This document shows positions 1 to 11,099 of a stretch of 64,000 nt of DNA, one piece after another. The DNA lies in the NCBI GenBank assembly GCA_036936605.1, contig JAUPFV010000002.1:333969215-334033214 (forward strand). Reading direction: 5' to 3'. The position numbers and the translations under genes were made by a program. A model generated the notes under the pieces. The model did no database searches, was not told where the DNA came from, and saw nothing but the letters and a program-made list of their open reading frames with translations. This stretch comes from Limnanthes douglasii subsp. nivea. Lineage: Eukaryota; Streptophyta; Magnoliopsida; Brassicales; Limnanthaceae. Each line of letters starts with the position of its first letter. Position 1 is the first letter of the stretch.

Positions 1-1006
1 CTCTGGTCTCGTAACGTATGGCGATTCGATGATATGGTGATGCGGGTTCTGAGATGGCGGCAAGATTTCAATAAGAAAATAGAAGATCCAACTATTTTGT
101 TGTGGGTCAGATTTGAGCGTCTGCCTGAATGCCTGTTAGATTATTCTTTGATTCATGCAATAGCCTCTGCTATTGGGCCTGTGTATAAGGTCGTTGTGCC
201 TAATGAGAACCGTGCGCATGCTATTGTGTTATGCTCAGGTTGTAGTGGATATTTCGAAGACTCTGCAAAGACAAATGTGGATTGGGTTCAGGGTTAACGA
301 TGGTTACTGGGTATCCATTAGCTATAAGAATGTTCCTCTGTATTGCACTAACTGTTATCATATAGGGCATTCTCACTCTGTTTGTAAGAAGGTTAAGGTT
401 CGAATGGACTTGGGAAAGAAAGTGGTTCAGGCTGATAGTCAGGATGATGGCAAGAACATAGGTGATATGGTTGATAATGTTGTGGTTAGTGAGAAAGCGG
501 AGGAAAAGGTTCCGTCTGTTGCTATGGAGGTTTCTAAAGAAACTCTTAAGGTGTATAAAAGGAAATTGAAGTCAATTGTTTTGCAAAAAGATTTGGATGA
601 TGGATTGAAGGAAAGTAATAAAGAGGAAACTCATTCAAATGTTAATTTTGATAATATTGAACATCAGAATTCTGTTATTGGTATTCAAGATACAAGTAAT
701 GATACTAGCAATGATGTTATTGAAGCCTTAAAAAAGATTGAAGAAATTACATATGTTGAAGAGGATTCTTATGATACAAATATAATGATTAATAATAAGT
801 TGAAGCAATGTGATTCTCCAGATCCTAATAGGGGCAGCTGCTCTCCTTCTCCAAGGAACTCTCCACAGAATAGCTTCAGTGAGATTATCTCTTCTAGATT
901 GAAATCTGCAAAGAAAAGAAGATCAAAGGAAAGGTTAAGAATCAAGTCTCTTGATTTAGGAGGCAAAGCTTACAAATCTTACTCTGAAAATGATCAGAGT
1001 GATTAA
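1..1006 (+). pseudogene. LINE ORF1 (DUF4283-like, zinc knuckle), frameshifted
   Basis: ORF1 of plant LINEs encodes a nucleic-acid-binding chaperone-like protein. Frame 1 is open from the window edge to 297 and has the DUF4283-like pattern (the RFERLPECLLD region). The downstream part, in frame 2 to 1006, carries the zinc knuckle CTNCYHIGHSHSVC (C-x2-C-x4-H-x4-C) near 344-385, then a long acidic and lysine/serine-rich tail typical of ORF1 C-termini. The switch from frame 1 to frame 2 falls about 215-235, inside the conserved region before the knuckle, so it is a real frameshift rather than two genes. ORF1 ends 16 bases inside the start of ORF2 (990), an overlap common in this group. The N-terminus is missing. 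Confidence 0.8.
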
Positions 1007-1745
1007 TTGGAATGCTCGAGGGGTGTCTAATAAACCCACCTTGAGAAGGCTTAAATCAATTAAAATTACTGAAAATATCAAAGGCATAGTGATTCAAGAA
1101 CCTATGTCTAAAGGTGATAGGATTAAAGCTGTTGCTGAGGTTCTGGGTTTTGATAACTATGTTGCTAATATATCTGATAAGTTGTGGATTTTTTGAGTTT
1201 CTGAGGTTAACATTAAGGTCATTCTTAATGCTGAGCAATGTATTCACATGGAATGGGAGTATCCTAATATAAATGAGATGATCTATGTTAGTGCTGTTTA
1301 TGCTAAATGCAATAGATTACAAAGGGTGGAGCTCTGGAACTGTCTTAAAGCTATCTGTGTTAATGCAAGGCCTTGGCTTTGTGTTGGAGACTTTAACATT
1401 ATTTCTGTTCATGATGAGCAATTGGGTTGTGTTACTTCTAGTCAATCTAGCATGAATGATTTTAATGAGGTGATCAGATGCTGTAATTTACATGATGCTG
1501 GTTTTTGTGGTTCTAAGTTCACTTGGGCAAGAGGAAACAAATGGCGTAGGCTGGACAGGGCTCTTGTTAATGATAAATGGGTGGAGTTGTTTTCTGAAAC
1601 TCAGGTTTTACACATGGCCAGAACTTGTTCTGACCATGCACCTCTATTGATTATTGCTAATACTAACAATGATATTAATAATGTTAACAGGAAAAAGAGT
1701 TTTAGATTCCTTAACTTTTGGTGTAATGATGATTCTTTTTTTTAG
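990..1745 (+). pseudogene. LINE ORF2, endonuclease part, one nonsense codon
   Basis: N-terminal endonuclease domain of ORF2, which nicks target DNA to start target-primed reverse transcription. It starts at ATG 990 with the family-typical MIRVINWNARG. A TGA at 1194-1196 interrupts an otherwise continuous frame that resumes through VGDFN (near 1,383) and SDHAP (near 1,630), two catalytic motifs. In relatives the position of the stop is usually tryptophan, so a TGG to TGA change is the simplest reading. The frame stops at 1743-1745 just after a run of eight T (1736-1743); the ORF2 sequence continues in frame 1. Catalytic residues visible here look intact. Confidence 0.88.
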
Positions 1746-4700
1746 TATTGTGAAGCAGGATTGGAGTCAGCCTCTGATTAGTCATCCTAGCAAGACTTTT
1801 TGGTATAAGCTTAGAAGGTTGAAGGGTTGTCTTAAGATATGGAGCAAAGAAAAGTTTGGAAATATTTTTGATAGTGTTAAGGAAGCAGATTGTAGGGTCA
1901 AGGCTATGGAAATTCTACATAATTCTAATAATGATTCGCAGTCTGCTTCTAATTTAGCTATGGCTAATGCATTGTACCTAAAGGCTCTAAGGAATGAGGA
2001 TTCTTTTCTAAGGCAAAAATGTTTTAACAACTGGCTGCATGAAGGAGATGCTAATTCTAAATTTTTTTACAGCTACATTGCTAAGAAGAAAAGAATGAAT
2101 GAGATAAGAAGTGTTAGAGATGGTGGTATCTGGATTCTTGACAAACAAGATATTGGTGCCTCTGCTGCTGGATACTTCAAGAGTATTCTTACTGCTGATC
2201 CCTACAAGGATAAAGAAGAGGAGGTCAGGCTTTTAAATGATATGCACTTTGATTGTATTCCTGTTATGGTTTCTTCTGAGGACAATGGTATGTTGCTCAG
2301 TAATGTTACTGATGAGGAAATATGGGGTGTCATATGTAAGATGAAGAGGGACAGTGCCCCTGGTATCGATGGCTTTAACCTTATGTTTTTTAAGTCTTGT
2401 TGGCAGATCATTAAAAATGACCTTTGCATTGCATTCAATAACTATATTAATTGTTGTCCTATTCCTACTGGTATATTTGCTACAGGAATTTGTTTGATTC
2501 CTAAGAATTCTAATCCTACATGGTGGGATAGCTATAGGCCTATTGGTCTGTGCACTATGGTTAACAGAATATTTTCTGCTCTTATTAACTCTAGAATGTC
2601 TTCTATTCTTGCTAAAGTGGTGTCTAACTGTCAGTCTGCCTTTGTAAAGGGTAGGTTAATTCATGATAATATTCTCTTGGCTAAGGAATTATTATTTGAT
2701 ATTAATAAAAGGCCTAAAAGGGGTAATACGGTGGTTCAGTTGGATATGTCGAAAGCCTTTGACAGACTTTCTCATTCTTTTATCTTAAAAGTTCTAAACT
2801 CTTTTGGTTTTAATAGTAGATTTGTTAGTCTTATTAAAGGTCTTATATCTGATGTGCATATTTCTATGCTTATAAATGGGGATTCTTATGATTATTTCAA
2901 AATGAAAAGGGGCCTTAGGCAAGGAGATCCTATTTCTCCTTGTCTGTTTATTCTAAGTGAGGAGTTTCTTGGTAGGGGTCTTTATACTCTATTCAGGTCT
3001 AATCCTTGTATTGGCTACAGTTCTAGATGTTCTCTGGTCATTCCATGCTTAATGTTTGCAGATGATATATTAATTTTCTCTAATAGCAAGTCTAATTCTA
3101 TAAATTTGCTTAGTAATTTTCAAGATCTGTATCAGGCAGCTTCTGGTCAAGCTATTAATAAGACTAAGACTAAATTGGTTGTTTCTAGTAAGCTAAACTC
3201 TTCTAGGAGACAGGAGCTTAAGTTACAGACTGGTTTTGAGGTGGACTTTCTTCCTCTTTCTCATCTAGGAGTTACTATTTCTAATAATAATAAGGCCAGT
3301 GTTTTTTTGCCTATTCTTAATAAGATTAATGACAGAATTTCGGTCTGGGAGAGTAATATTCTTTCCTATGGAGGAAGGCTTTCTCTTATTATTAATGTTC
3401 TTTTGCCTATTGTTTACTATTGGTTGAAATGTTGTGATCTGCCTAGGTCTATCATCTATGAGATTGAACAGATTTGTAACAGGTTCCTATGGAGACCTAA
3501 GCATGATCAGAAGGTCATTCATTGGTCTACTCGGCGTTACATTTGTAAGCCTTTTAATGAGGGGGGTTTGAATGTTAGGTCTCTTTTGGATGTGCAAAAT
3601 TCCTTTTCACATAAGCTATGGTTTATGTTCAGAAAAAATGATAGTCTATGGGCTAATGCTATGCATAATATCTATTGTAAATGCAATCATCCTCTTTATG
3701 TTAACATGAAGGGATCTCTTGTATGGAAGAGATTATGCAGTATAAGGAGTCAAGCTGATAGAAATGTTACCTGGTCTTTGGGTAATGGCAATATCGATTT
3801 CTGGAAAGATTCTTGGCATGTATTGCTTGCGATTGCTACTGAGCAAAGTGTGTCATGGTATATAAATGTAAAAGTAAATACTTTTTGGCATAATAATGTT
3901 TGGTGTTTGAATGATGTTCAGAATTCTATAGATTCAAATAGAGTTAATAAAATTATGAGCACTTACATTACTGATAAGGAGGATGCCATTCGTTGGATTG
4001 TTTCTGATAATGGACAGTTCAACCTGAAGTCCACCTGGGAACAATTAAGAGATAAGTACACTAATTTGACTATATGTAAGAAGCTCTGGAATGCTAAGGT
4101 TCCTAGAAAATTTTCATTTATGTCTTGGAAGATTTTACAGGGTTTTGTCTCTGTTGATTCAATAATGATTAAAAAACATTTTAATTTGGTCTCAAAATGT
4201 GTTTTTTGTGAGCATTGTGAGGACATGACTCATCTGTTCATTAGTTGCCCTTTTGCCTGGCAGTTATGGAACTGGTTTGCAGTTATCTTTAATATCAAAA
4301 TTAAGAGATCTATGGTTATTTCGCATGTTTTAAAATGCTGGTTTAGTTTTTCTAAGGCTAAATTCCATGTTACTCGTCTAATTCCGCAAATCATTCTTTG
4401 GATTATTTGGAAAGCCAGAAACTTGTTTAAACATAGTGGTATCTTTATGAGTGTTTCTAAGGCTTTTGATAGAATTATAAACATTATTAAGGGTCTGGAC
4501 ACTAATGGTTCTTTTAGCTTTAAGCATTGGATGGGTGTAAATAGTGCAGATTCTATGCTTGGATGCAATAGCTCAATAAAGAAGAGGGTGTTGCCGGTTT
4601 ACCTGAAATGGATGCGCCCGTGCTCTGGTCGTATCAAGTTGAATGTGGACGCGTCTTGCATCAATAATGGGGAGTCGGCTGCGGGAATCGTTTTCAGAGA

Positions 4701-5094
4701 TGTGGATGGCGTCATCTTGGCTGCATATGGCTATCTTCTGGGAAAGGCATCCCCGCTTCAGGCAGAAACCCTTGCACTGCTTCAGGGTTTTGTTATCTGC
4801 TTCAAGGAAGGGTGGAATTGCGTTGATGTAGAATCCGATTCTCTTATCCTTATCAATGAGCTTGCTTCTGGATCTGATTCTGATGATAGTATCTTGCGAT
4901 TTTGTAGAAGGGCCTTGAGACCTGGAATGGCCATTAATCACATCTCAAGGGTCCAAAACCAGGCGGCCGATTGGTTCGCAAAGTGGACCCTTAAGTGTAA
5001 GCAGAAGGTATTCTATCATCATCAAAGTGCTCCTCCTGGTTTGCTTGCAATAACTTTTCTGGAGAGTCTCGATCTGGGCTATTTGGCGTTGTGA
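1744..5094 (+). CDS. LINE ORF2, reverse transcriptase plus RNase H
   Basis: Main part of ORF2, continuing in frame 1 after the T-run slip at 1736-1743; the open frame itself begins at 1654. Reverse transcriptase motifs include SAPGIDGFN (near 2,350), QLDMSKAFDRLSH (near 2,738), GLRQGDPISP (near 2,911) and the catalytic FADD near 3,055-3,066. The zinc-binding region CVFCEHCEDMTHLFISCPF lies near 4,196-4,254. A C-terminal RNase H follows with NVDAS (near 4,642), AETLAL, ESDS and NQAADWFAK (near 4,957), giving the acidic catalytic residues of the plant RVT_3 type. The open frame is about 1,146 residues with no internal stop, so the RT and RNase H parts look potentially functional although the full ORF2 is broken upstream. 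Confidence 0.93.
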   Translation, partial: SIVKQDWSQPLISHPSKTFWYKLRRLKGCLKIWSKEKFGNIFDSVKEADCRVKAMEILHNSNNDSQSASNLAMANALYLKALRNEDSFLRQKCFNNWLHEGDANSKFFYSYIAKKKRMNEIRSVRDGGIWILDKQDIGASAAGYFKSILTADPYKDKEEEVRLLNDMHFDCIPVMVSSEDNGMLLSNVTDEEIWGVICKMKRDSAPGIDGFNLMFFKSCWQIIKNDLCIAFNNYINCCPIPTGIFATGICLIPKNSNPTWWDSYRPIGLCTMVNRIFSALINSRMSSILAKVVSNCQSAFVKGRLIHDNILLAKELLFDINKRPKRGNTVVQLDMSKAFDRLSHSFILKVLNSFGFNSRFVSLIKGLISDVHISMLINGDSYDYFKMKRGLRQGDPISPCLFILSEEFLGRGLYTLFRSNPCIGYSSRCSLVIPCLMFADDILIFSNSKSNSINLLSNFQDLYQAASGQAINKTKTKLVVSSKLNSSRRQELKLQTGFEVDFLPLSHLGVTISNNNKASVFLPILNKINDRISVWESNILSYGGRLSLIINVLLPIVYYWLKCCDLPRSIIYEIEQICNRFLWRPKHDQKVIHWSTRRYICKPFNEGGLNVRSLLDVQNSFSHKLWFMFRKNDSLWANAMHNIYCKCNHPLYVNMKGSLVWKRLCSIRSQADRNVTWSLGNGNIDFWKDSWHVLLAIATEQSVSWYINVKVNTFWHNNVWCLNDVQNSIDSNRVNKIMSTYITDKEDAIRWIVSDNGQFNLKSTWEQLRDKYTNLTICKKLWNAKVPRKFSFMSWKILQGFVSVDSIMIKKHFNLVSKCVFCEHCEDMTHLFISCPFAWQLWNWFAVIFNIKIKRSMVISHVLKCWFSFSKAKFHVTRLIPQIILWIIWKARNLFKHSGIFMSVSKAFDRIINIIKGLDTNGSFSFKHWMGVNSADSMLGCNSSIKKRVLPVYLKWMRPCSGRIKLNVDASCINNGESAAGIVFRDVDGVILAAYGYLLGKASPLQAETLALLQGFVICFKEGWNCVDVESDSLILINELASGSDSDDSILRFCRRALRPGMAINHISRVQNQAADWFAKWTLKCKQKVFYHHQSAPPGLLAITFLESLDLGYLAL

Positions 5095-5515
5095 TTTCAA
5101 GATCGGTGTTGGTTTTGAGATGAGAAGCTCTTGTGGTGTTGCTTCATTAGTTTGGAAGTTGACTGTTTGTTGCTTAGTTTTAGGGTTTCGTCTGAATATC
5201 GAAGGGTTGATTAATTCAATGGTGCTCTCACCTTATTCCTGCTTTCTCTTCAAGATTGAAGGAAAGTGTACTAAAGGCGGCGTCGACCTTTGAATTGACC
5301 ATGGTGTTTAGGGTTTCTGGTTTGTGTTTGGAGGCGAGGAAAGAGGAAAGAGGAAAGAGGAAGGAGGAAGGAGTATTGGCTCTGAATGTTTTAGGGTTAG
5401 GGTATTGACTCTTGTCGATTTTGACTGTATTGGGTCTATTTGTTGGGCCCTTCTTATGGGCTGAATGGTTATTATTAATAAATGGTTCTATTTTGATTAA
5501 AAAAACAAAAAAAAC
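5095..5515 (+). other. LINE 3' UTR and A-rich tail
   Basis: Follows the ORF2 stop. It holds a purine-rich GGAAAGA microsatellite-like stretch at about 5,336-5,370 and ends in an A-rich tail at about 5,498-5,515, the expected 3' end of a target-primed insertion. Sequence beyond it is plain AT-rich DNA. Confidence 0.75.
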
Positions 5516-7249
5516 CTTATTTAATTAATGTTTTAAATTCATATCAGTTTATTTTGAATTTTATTAATAATGTTAATTGATTATATTCATTTATGATATT
5601 TATTGATAATATCCACCATTATTGATTTCAACTTTAAACGTTTAATACATTGATAAATATAGTAAATAATAAATTTTATACTTGTTTAAGATAAATTGAA
5701 ATATTCATTTATAAAACTGAAAAAAATACACATTTAACTTTAATAAATATTTGAAAATCCTTTTTAAATTTTTTTATTTATTCCCTAAATATTTCTATAT
5801 AGAATTTAAAGATATTGTTTTTTAATTACCGTGTTTGTTTAGTTTTGTATATTTATATGGATTTGGAGATCCCGAGAGATAGTATTATCGTCACCGTTGC
5901 GGTTATAGAAAATGAAATTTGTATTAAGTTATAGAGACGTCAATTATTGGTTTATTATAATATTCCGAGGTTATATATTTCCCTAAATCTTTCTTATCTT
6001 TTACGGAATTTTACCTAAAATTATTAATTTAAATGGAAATTTGTATTAAGTTATAGATATGCCAATTACTGTTTTATTATAATTATTAAAATAATTAACA
6101 ATACAATTGAAATAGTAATAAAATTTTGATACGATTTAATATTATCATGGGTTATTCAGCGCCAAATTTAAATACTTTAGATTAATATAATATTCAATAC
6201 CTATGTTTAAGTTTAAACTATTATTAGTGAAATCTTAATAATTAGGGTTTTATATCTCCCATAAGAAAACTATATATATAAAAATAAAAACCATCATCAG
6301 TTTATTCCTTCATTTTATATTTTAGACAGCCGTTGATTTTAAAACATTATAGCGACCTATCATACTTGGTCAAGTGTATACAAGAAATTCTTCCTTACAT
6401 TTATGGAATAAAACCGGCAGTTTATTAAGAATAAAATAATATTGCATGTCATAAAGTAAACTCAAGTCACTGTATAGTTTGATAATAAGCTTGATTAGGG
6501 AAAGATGTATGATTTTCTGGTTGAAATGGTCTCATGTCCACTTCCATTATTTATGTGTTTTAAATTTTAGTTTCTTTCTGCCTCGATGGTCTTGCCCCCT
6601 AGGGATTTTGGATTTTATTGTTGTTTTCTATTATTAACTTTATAATTTATTTATAAAATTTATTATTTTCTCAAAAACTTAAATATTGTTGGATAAAATA
6701 ATAATGGATGAAAATAAAATATTGGGATAGGATATGTATAAAAATATAAAAATATTTTATGCAATCAAAAAACAAGATTTCAATAACAATTAAAATATAT
6801 AAATATGTATTTAATATATATAAAATATAATATTATATTGAACCATCTCATTTATCATAAAAAAAAATAGTTGTCATAACAACATAGTTAAAATTGATAA
6901 ACATAATCTATTATCATCCATATTTTAAGACATTATCTTGATAGATATAAACATATGAGATAATTTTTTACACATGCTTTAAAATTAAAACTCTATATTA
7001 ACAAAAATGAGGTTTTGTCATAAGCACTAAAAAATAAAAATCCTCAAGTCATTGGTTCAATGAGTTATTAGTCTTTAAACAAGTAGTCTGAATTGATTTA
7101 GGAATTGGAGCTCATACATAATTAATTTTTATCTGATATGACGGCTAATATTTAAATCAAATCAAGCCTTATACAAACTTCTTTTATTTTCTTCTATACC
7201 ATTTTCATTTGTCGCGTTTACACTCTCTCTTAGATATCCAGTGTTAGTT
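5516..7249. other. AT-rich DNA without a recognisable gene
   Basis: No ORF with a recognisable protein on either strand. It should contain the 3' LTR of the minus-strand Tat copy to its right, but I could not match it to the LTR at 19,197-19,788. Confidence 0.5.
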
Positions 7250-8660
7250 ACTTTCTATTTTCTGAGCATCTGATTACACCGAGTTTGTAACAACGTCTCA
7301 CCTATTAATGATGATGTGGTGAAGTTAGATGGGATCCTTTTGTTGAAGAAATGTATGGTCATGGCATCAGAGAAGAAAAGTCTGGGTGTTCGTGAAGAGG
7401 GGCCATCTCGGAAAGACGATGTGGTGAAGATTAATAGGGTGCCTAGTGTGATGTAGAATACTAATGCCAAATGTGGGATCATAGTGCAAATAAGGATAGT
7501 TTGTTGCTGGAGACGAGGTCCAACAACTTAAGGATGATTGAACAAAATCAACTATGATCCCTAGTTTTATCTAGGATTTTGCCACCATGCAAAACTAAAA
7601 TTCAGTTTCGGGTGAGAATGACCCTCCTATCGCCAAAGTGCCATTAAGTATTAAAGGGAAATGCATGGTTGTTGATGAAGTGGATGTGGTTGGTAATAAA
7701 AAGTTGATGTTTCCCTCGGTTACACATCGGTCAATCAAGCGACACTTAGACGAACTGACTGTTATTGCACCTCAACGGTCTGAGCAAATCAAGGGTAAGA
7801 ATATGACATCTGCTAGTTCATAGAAACCGATTGCACATCAAGTAAATATGCGCTATATTGTTCTTTTTAATGTCCGACCATTAAATTATTTGACCAGGAA
7901 TGAGTTGTTTGTCGATTTTCCAGCTTTGTAGTTGTTGTTATATCACCAAGATGAGCATTTCCATGATATGGAATACTTTGACTTTGTAACCATGTCAAAT
8001 ATATTGCAGAGGTAGATGAAGCTATAATTGGCAATGTATTTTCTATTATCAGTTCTTCAATTTGCTTTGGAAATTGTGATCTTGACATGTTTTTTCCTTT
8101 TTTAATTGATAACTATGGTGAGATTTTATAATTAATGGGATACCTTTAGTACTCAAAATGAAAAATTACTTTCAAAAAAAGTACGGTAACCGAAAAACAT
8201 GTAGAGCATTGTTCTCAAACCTGGAAGTTATTTTCATATCTCATAAGCCCGTACATCATAATGCGAAGCTAGTATGCCAAAATATCGAACTAGTTGGGGA
8301 GATCGATACCAAGATTACCAAGAATGGAAACCTGATGTCTGAAAATACTATCATGAAGGATGAGTTAAGAAATCAAAAAATTTAATGGAAGATGTGAAGA
8401 TGGAGTTGCGCGAGGAAGTTGCAAAGGTTATTAGGGAGAAATGAGAGGAGGTGATGAAGGTTGCCAAACTTTGCTAAAATGGATTAAAAAAGACATTATC
8501 TTTCATTTGTGGAAGATGAGTCATGATATGATCATGGTAGACTATAAAAATATGATACCAGAGAATGAATTTCATTGCTCTTCAATTGAGGAAAATAAAG
8601 AAGACGCCAACACGGAGGCACGAATTAATGACGAGGGCATTGTCCGCAAATGAGAGCAGT
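7250..8660 (+). pseudogene. Decayed ORF antisense to Tat integrase (copy 1)
   Basis: Weakly open plus-strand stretch with many stops; pieces at 7,638-7,823, 8,158-8,385 and 8,441-8,653. The first part (about 7,340-7,975) is a diverged duplicate of 10,466-11,060. The 8,250-8,440 part reads as a charged coiled-coil-like segment (VGEIDTKITKNGNLMSENT and onwards). It lies beyond the integrase of a minus-strand Tat element and is read in the opposite direction. That is the position of the antisense ORF in the younger Tat family at 48,425-51,306. I therefore infer an antisense ORF of an older Tat family. No residue-level match to the younger antisense protein is convincing, so the function stays unknown. 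Confidence 0.4.
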
Positions 8661-9079
8661 ATGTGGAAAAATTAGGAATGTATATTTGGTTGGTGAAAAT
8701 TCACCTTTGGTGATAATACAATTCCTCTCGTGCTGAAGATACAAGTGTGAGTACAAAGGAGAAGTCCCCGCCGTACTATATATGATTTGACGAAACTCAT
8801 TGGTTTATATATTATTTCCATTTGAGGATAATTATATTATTGTAATTTTGATGTTACAATGATGATTGTTTTTGTACGTTATTGTCAACCTTTGTTGATT
8901 ATCTTTATGAATGTTGGTACTGAATTACTTTTATGATAGTTAAATGAAACTGTAGGCTCTATGACGCATCTGATATTATATTGTTATACTAATTATATTA
9001 ATATGGTGAGAAGTTATCATGCTCGTTAAAATGTATTTGTCGTACTTTATGTGGTGGGTGGTAGTACAAAATTTTGGTG
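8661..9079. other. Linker between antisense ORF and integrase side
   Basis: No gene seen. AT-rich sequence between the plus-strand antisense ORF remnant and the minus-strand integrase side of Tat copy 1. The second copy lacks an equivalent of this part. Confidence 0.35.
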
Positions 9080-10462
9080 AAATAAATATGTAAGCAACAG
9101 ATTTAAATTATTATTTGTGGGTTGATTTACATATTTGACTAGTTTGTTAGGGCTCAGTGTGGCGAATTGCATGGTCTGATGGTATTTTTACCTCGGGCTT
9201 GGTAGATTAACCAATATTGTAATTTGACTCGTACACCAGGGCTCGGTATGGCTATTTGTATAGTCTAATGGTGTGCACAGACCTAATTCATTTATATGTC
9301 GCTAGTTTGCCTCGGTAAGTTAGGGCTCAATATGGCCATTCATATAACTTGGCGTTTTTTCAACCTTAGTCTTGGTTTTTTAATCATATTTTCTATCTTA
9401 TTAGTGTACACAACCCCTCCCCCCCGTTATATATCTTTTGGCTATTTGTCTTGGTTGGTGTAAATGATATCGTTAGATACATTCGTATCCACTTATTTCT
9501 ATGTATAGAGTCTCATTGTCTTCGTAGATATCTTGCTGGTGTTAATCATTGTAACCTGCCTAAGGTCTAAGCATGAACAAATTGATAAGATGGATGTCGA
9601 AGATTATTATGTCGAAAATGTTAATGCGTTTATTTGTGTTGGTGAAAACAAACTTTTAGTGCATAATAATTAACTGGGTGTATAATAAGTAAACTTGTGT
9701 GAATAAAAAATGATATAATAATGGGATTTTTAGAAAAATTCGTCATACATGAGAGTATCTTACAATGTGGCTTATTAAAAAATGCCCCGTGCCACTCGAA
9801 CAAAAAAATTGTGCACTCCTGTATTATAGAGTTGAAGTGTAGATTTTAAGGTAATGGATATTCCAAGAGTGTTTGAGGGGAATTCTTTAGATGTTTGATA
9901 GCCAATATGCCCGTGATGTTCTTTGAAAATAACTTTATGCGACCCATCCCAATTGGGACCTAGTTTGCATACATTTTTATCCACAGTTCTTTGGAATTGT
10001 TTTTTCATGATTAGGTTACCCTTTGTAAGGGCCCGGGGTTTGAGTTGGAGTCAAATCAAATTATAAGATTTTGTAATGCATTACTTGTAGTCGAGTTTGA
10101 TTTTTTTCTCTAAAATACTATTATATCCCCTATCGTCTCCATTAGATTGTCAAGATAATGTTTTGAAACTAAAACCTATTGTCCGTTATAAAGATTCTTT
10201 AAATTCCAATTATGGAAAAAAAATTCACTTTATAAAAAATCGCACATTTCTTATGCCTCTTCAACCCAATTTTAGAAGTAATCCAAAGCCACTACTAAAT
10301 ACTGTATTTTTATTGTAGCCATCGGTAGAGGCACGGTGAGAATTATTCCCCACTTATTCGATAAATGGTTGGTCCAAGTATACTTTTGACACGAAACATT
10401 AAATAGAAAATGCTTAATTAAGCTTCGATGTACACAATGAGCTCCCACAACCCCTTTATGAA
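9080..10462 (-). pseudogene. Tat-type Ty3/gypsy integrase remnant, copy 1
   Basis: Minus-strand C-terminal integrase. The segment at 9,775-10,008 reads KLGPNWDGSHKVI, the conserved C-terminal module of gypsy integrases that binds DNA beside the core. Bases about 9,080-10,460 align throughout with 13,490-15,190, the same region of copy 2, with many substitutions and small indels. Copy 1 breaks at about 10,462, where the sequence jumps to a duplicate of the plus-strand stretch that starts near 7,340. The catalytic core is present only as degenerate sequence (10,090-10,460). It cannot encode an active enzyme. Confidence 0.7.
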
Positions 10463-10465
10463 AGG

Positions 10466-11060
10466 TATGGTCATGGCATATAATAAAAAAAATTAGTGTT
10501 CATGAAGAGGTGCCATATTGGAAAGATCATACGGTGAAGATTGATAGGGTGCCTAGTGCGAATCGGAGTGTTTCTGCCACATGTAGGATCGTAGTGGAAA
10601 AGAAGCAGATGAGGTCCTAGAGATTAAGGATAAAGAAAAGAAATCTACTACGATCCCTACTTCCACAGAGGGATTCCATCATGCCAAACCAAATGGTAGT
10701 ACTGGGTGAGGATGACACTCGTACCGTCAAATCCCTCCCAATGTTAGAGGGAAATATGTAGTTGTTGACGAATGTTTTGTGGTTGCTAATAAGGAGTTTT
10801 CGTTCCTCTTGGGTGGACAACATTCAATCAGGCAACACTTGAATGAGTTGACTATTATTGTACATAACCGGTCCAAGAAGATGAAGGGTAATAATATGGG
10901 GTCAACAAGTTCATCAAAACTGAGTACGCACTAAGAAAATATTCTCATTGGTGTTCATGTGACTACCCAACCACCAACTGCTCGACCAAGAATGAGGCAC
11001 CTATATATTTTCCAACTTCTTGGTTGTTGTTATATCCCTCAGTTAAGAATTTCCATGATA
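10466..11060 (+). pseudogene. Decayed antisense ORF of Tat copy 2 (duplicate of 7,340-7,975)
   Basis: Aligns by eye along its whole length with 7,340-7,975, sharing runs such as gtatggtcatggca and gatagggtgcctagtg-like segments. No long frame is left. Its position left of a minus-strand Tat integrase, with foreign chromovirus sequence between, suggests it is the antisense ORF of copy 2. The left junction at 10,462-10,466 marks where the two copies were joined head to tail. Confidence 0.5.
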
Positions 11061-11099
11061 TGTGATAGCAAACTAATTGTCGAACATAGTCGACGACTG

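Larger units (their letters stand above)
1..5515 (+). mobile_element. Plant L1-type LINE, 5' end outside the window
   Basis: Non-LTR retrotransposon read on +. Seen in order: an ORF1 with a CCHC zinc knuckle, an ORF2 with apurinic-type endonuclease, reverse transcriptase, a zinc-binding region and a plant-type RNase H, a 3' UTR, and an A-rich tail near 5,498-5,515. The reading frame is already open at base 1, so the 5' UTR, the start of ORF1 and the left target-site duplication lie outside. ORF1 has one frameshift; ORF2 has one nonsense codon and one frameshift, so this copy is dead but young enough that a 1,146-residue ORF survives. Right border set by the A-rich tail; no duplication can be tested. 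Confidence 0.93.

Noticed and set aside
4230..4941. Minus-strand ORFs of 112 and 122 codons in LINE 1
   Set aside because: Opposite-strand shadows of the RT-RNase H frame.
5390..5402. Telomere-type TTTAGGG words
   Set aside because: Only one or two words in a LINE 3' UTR; no array.
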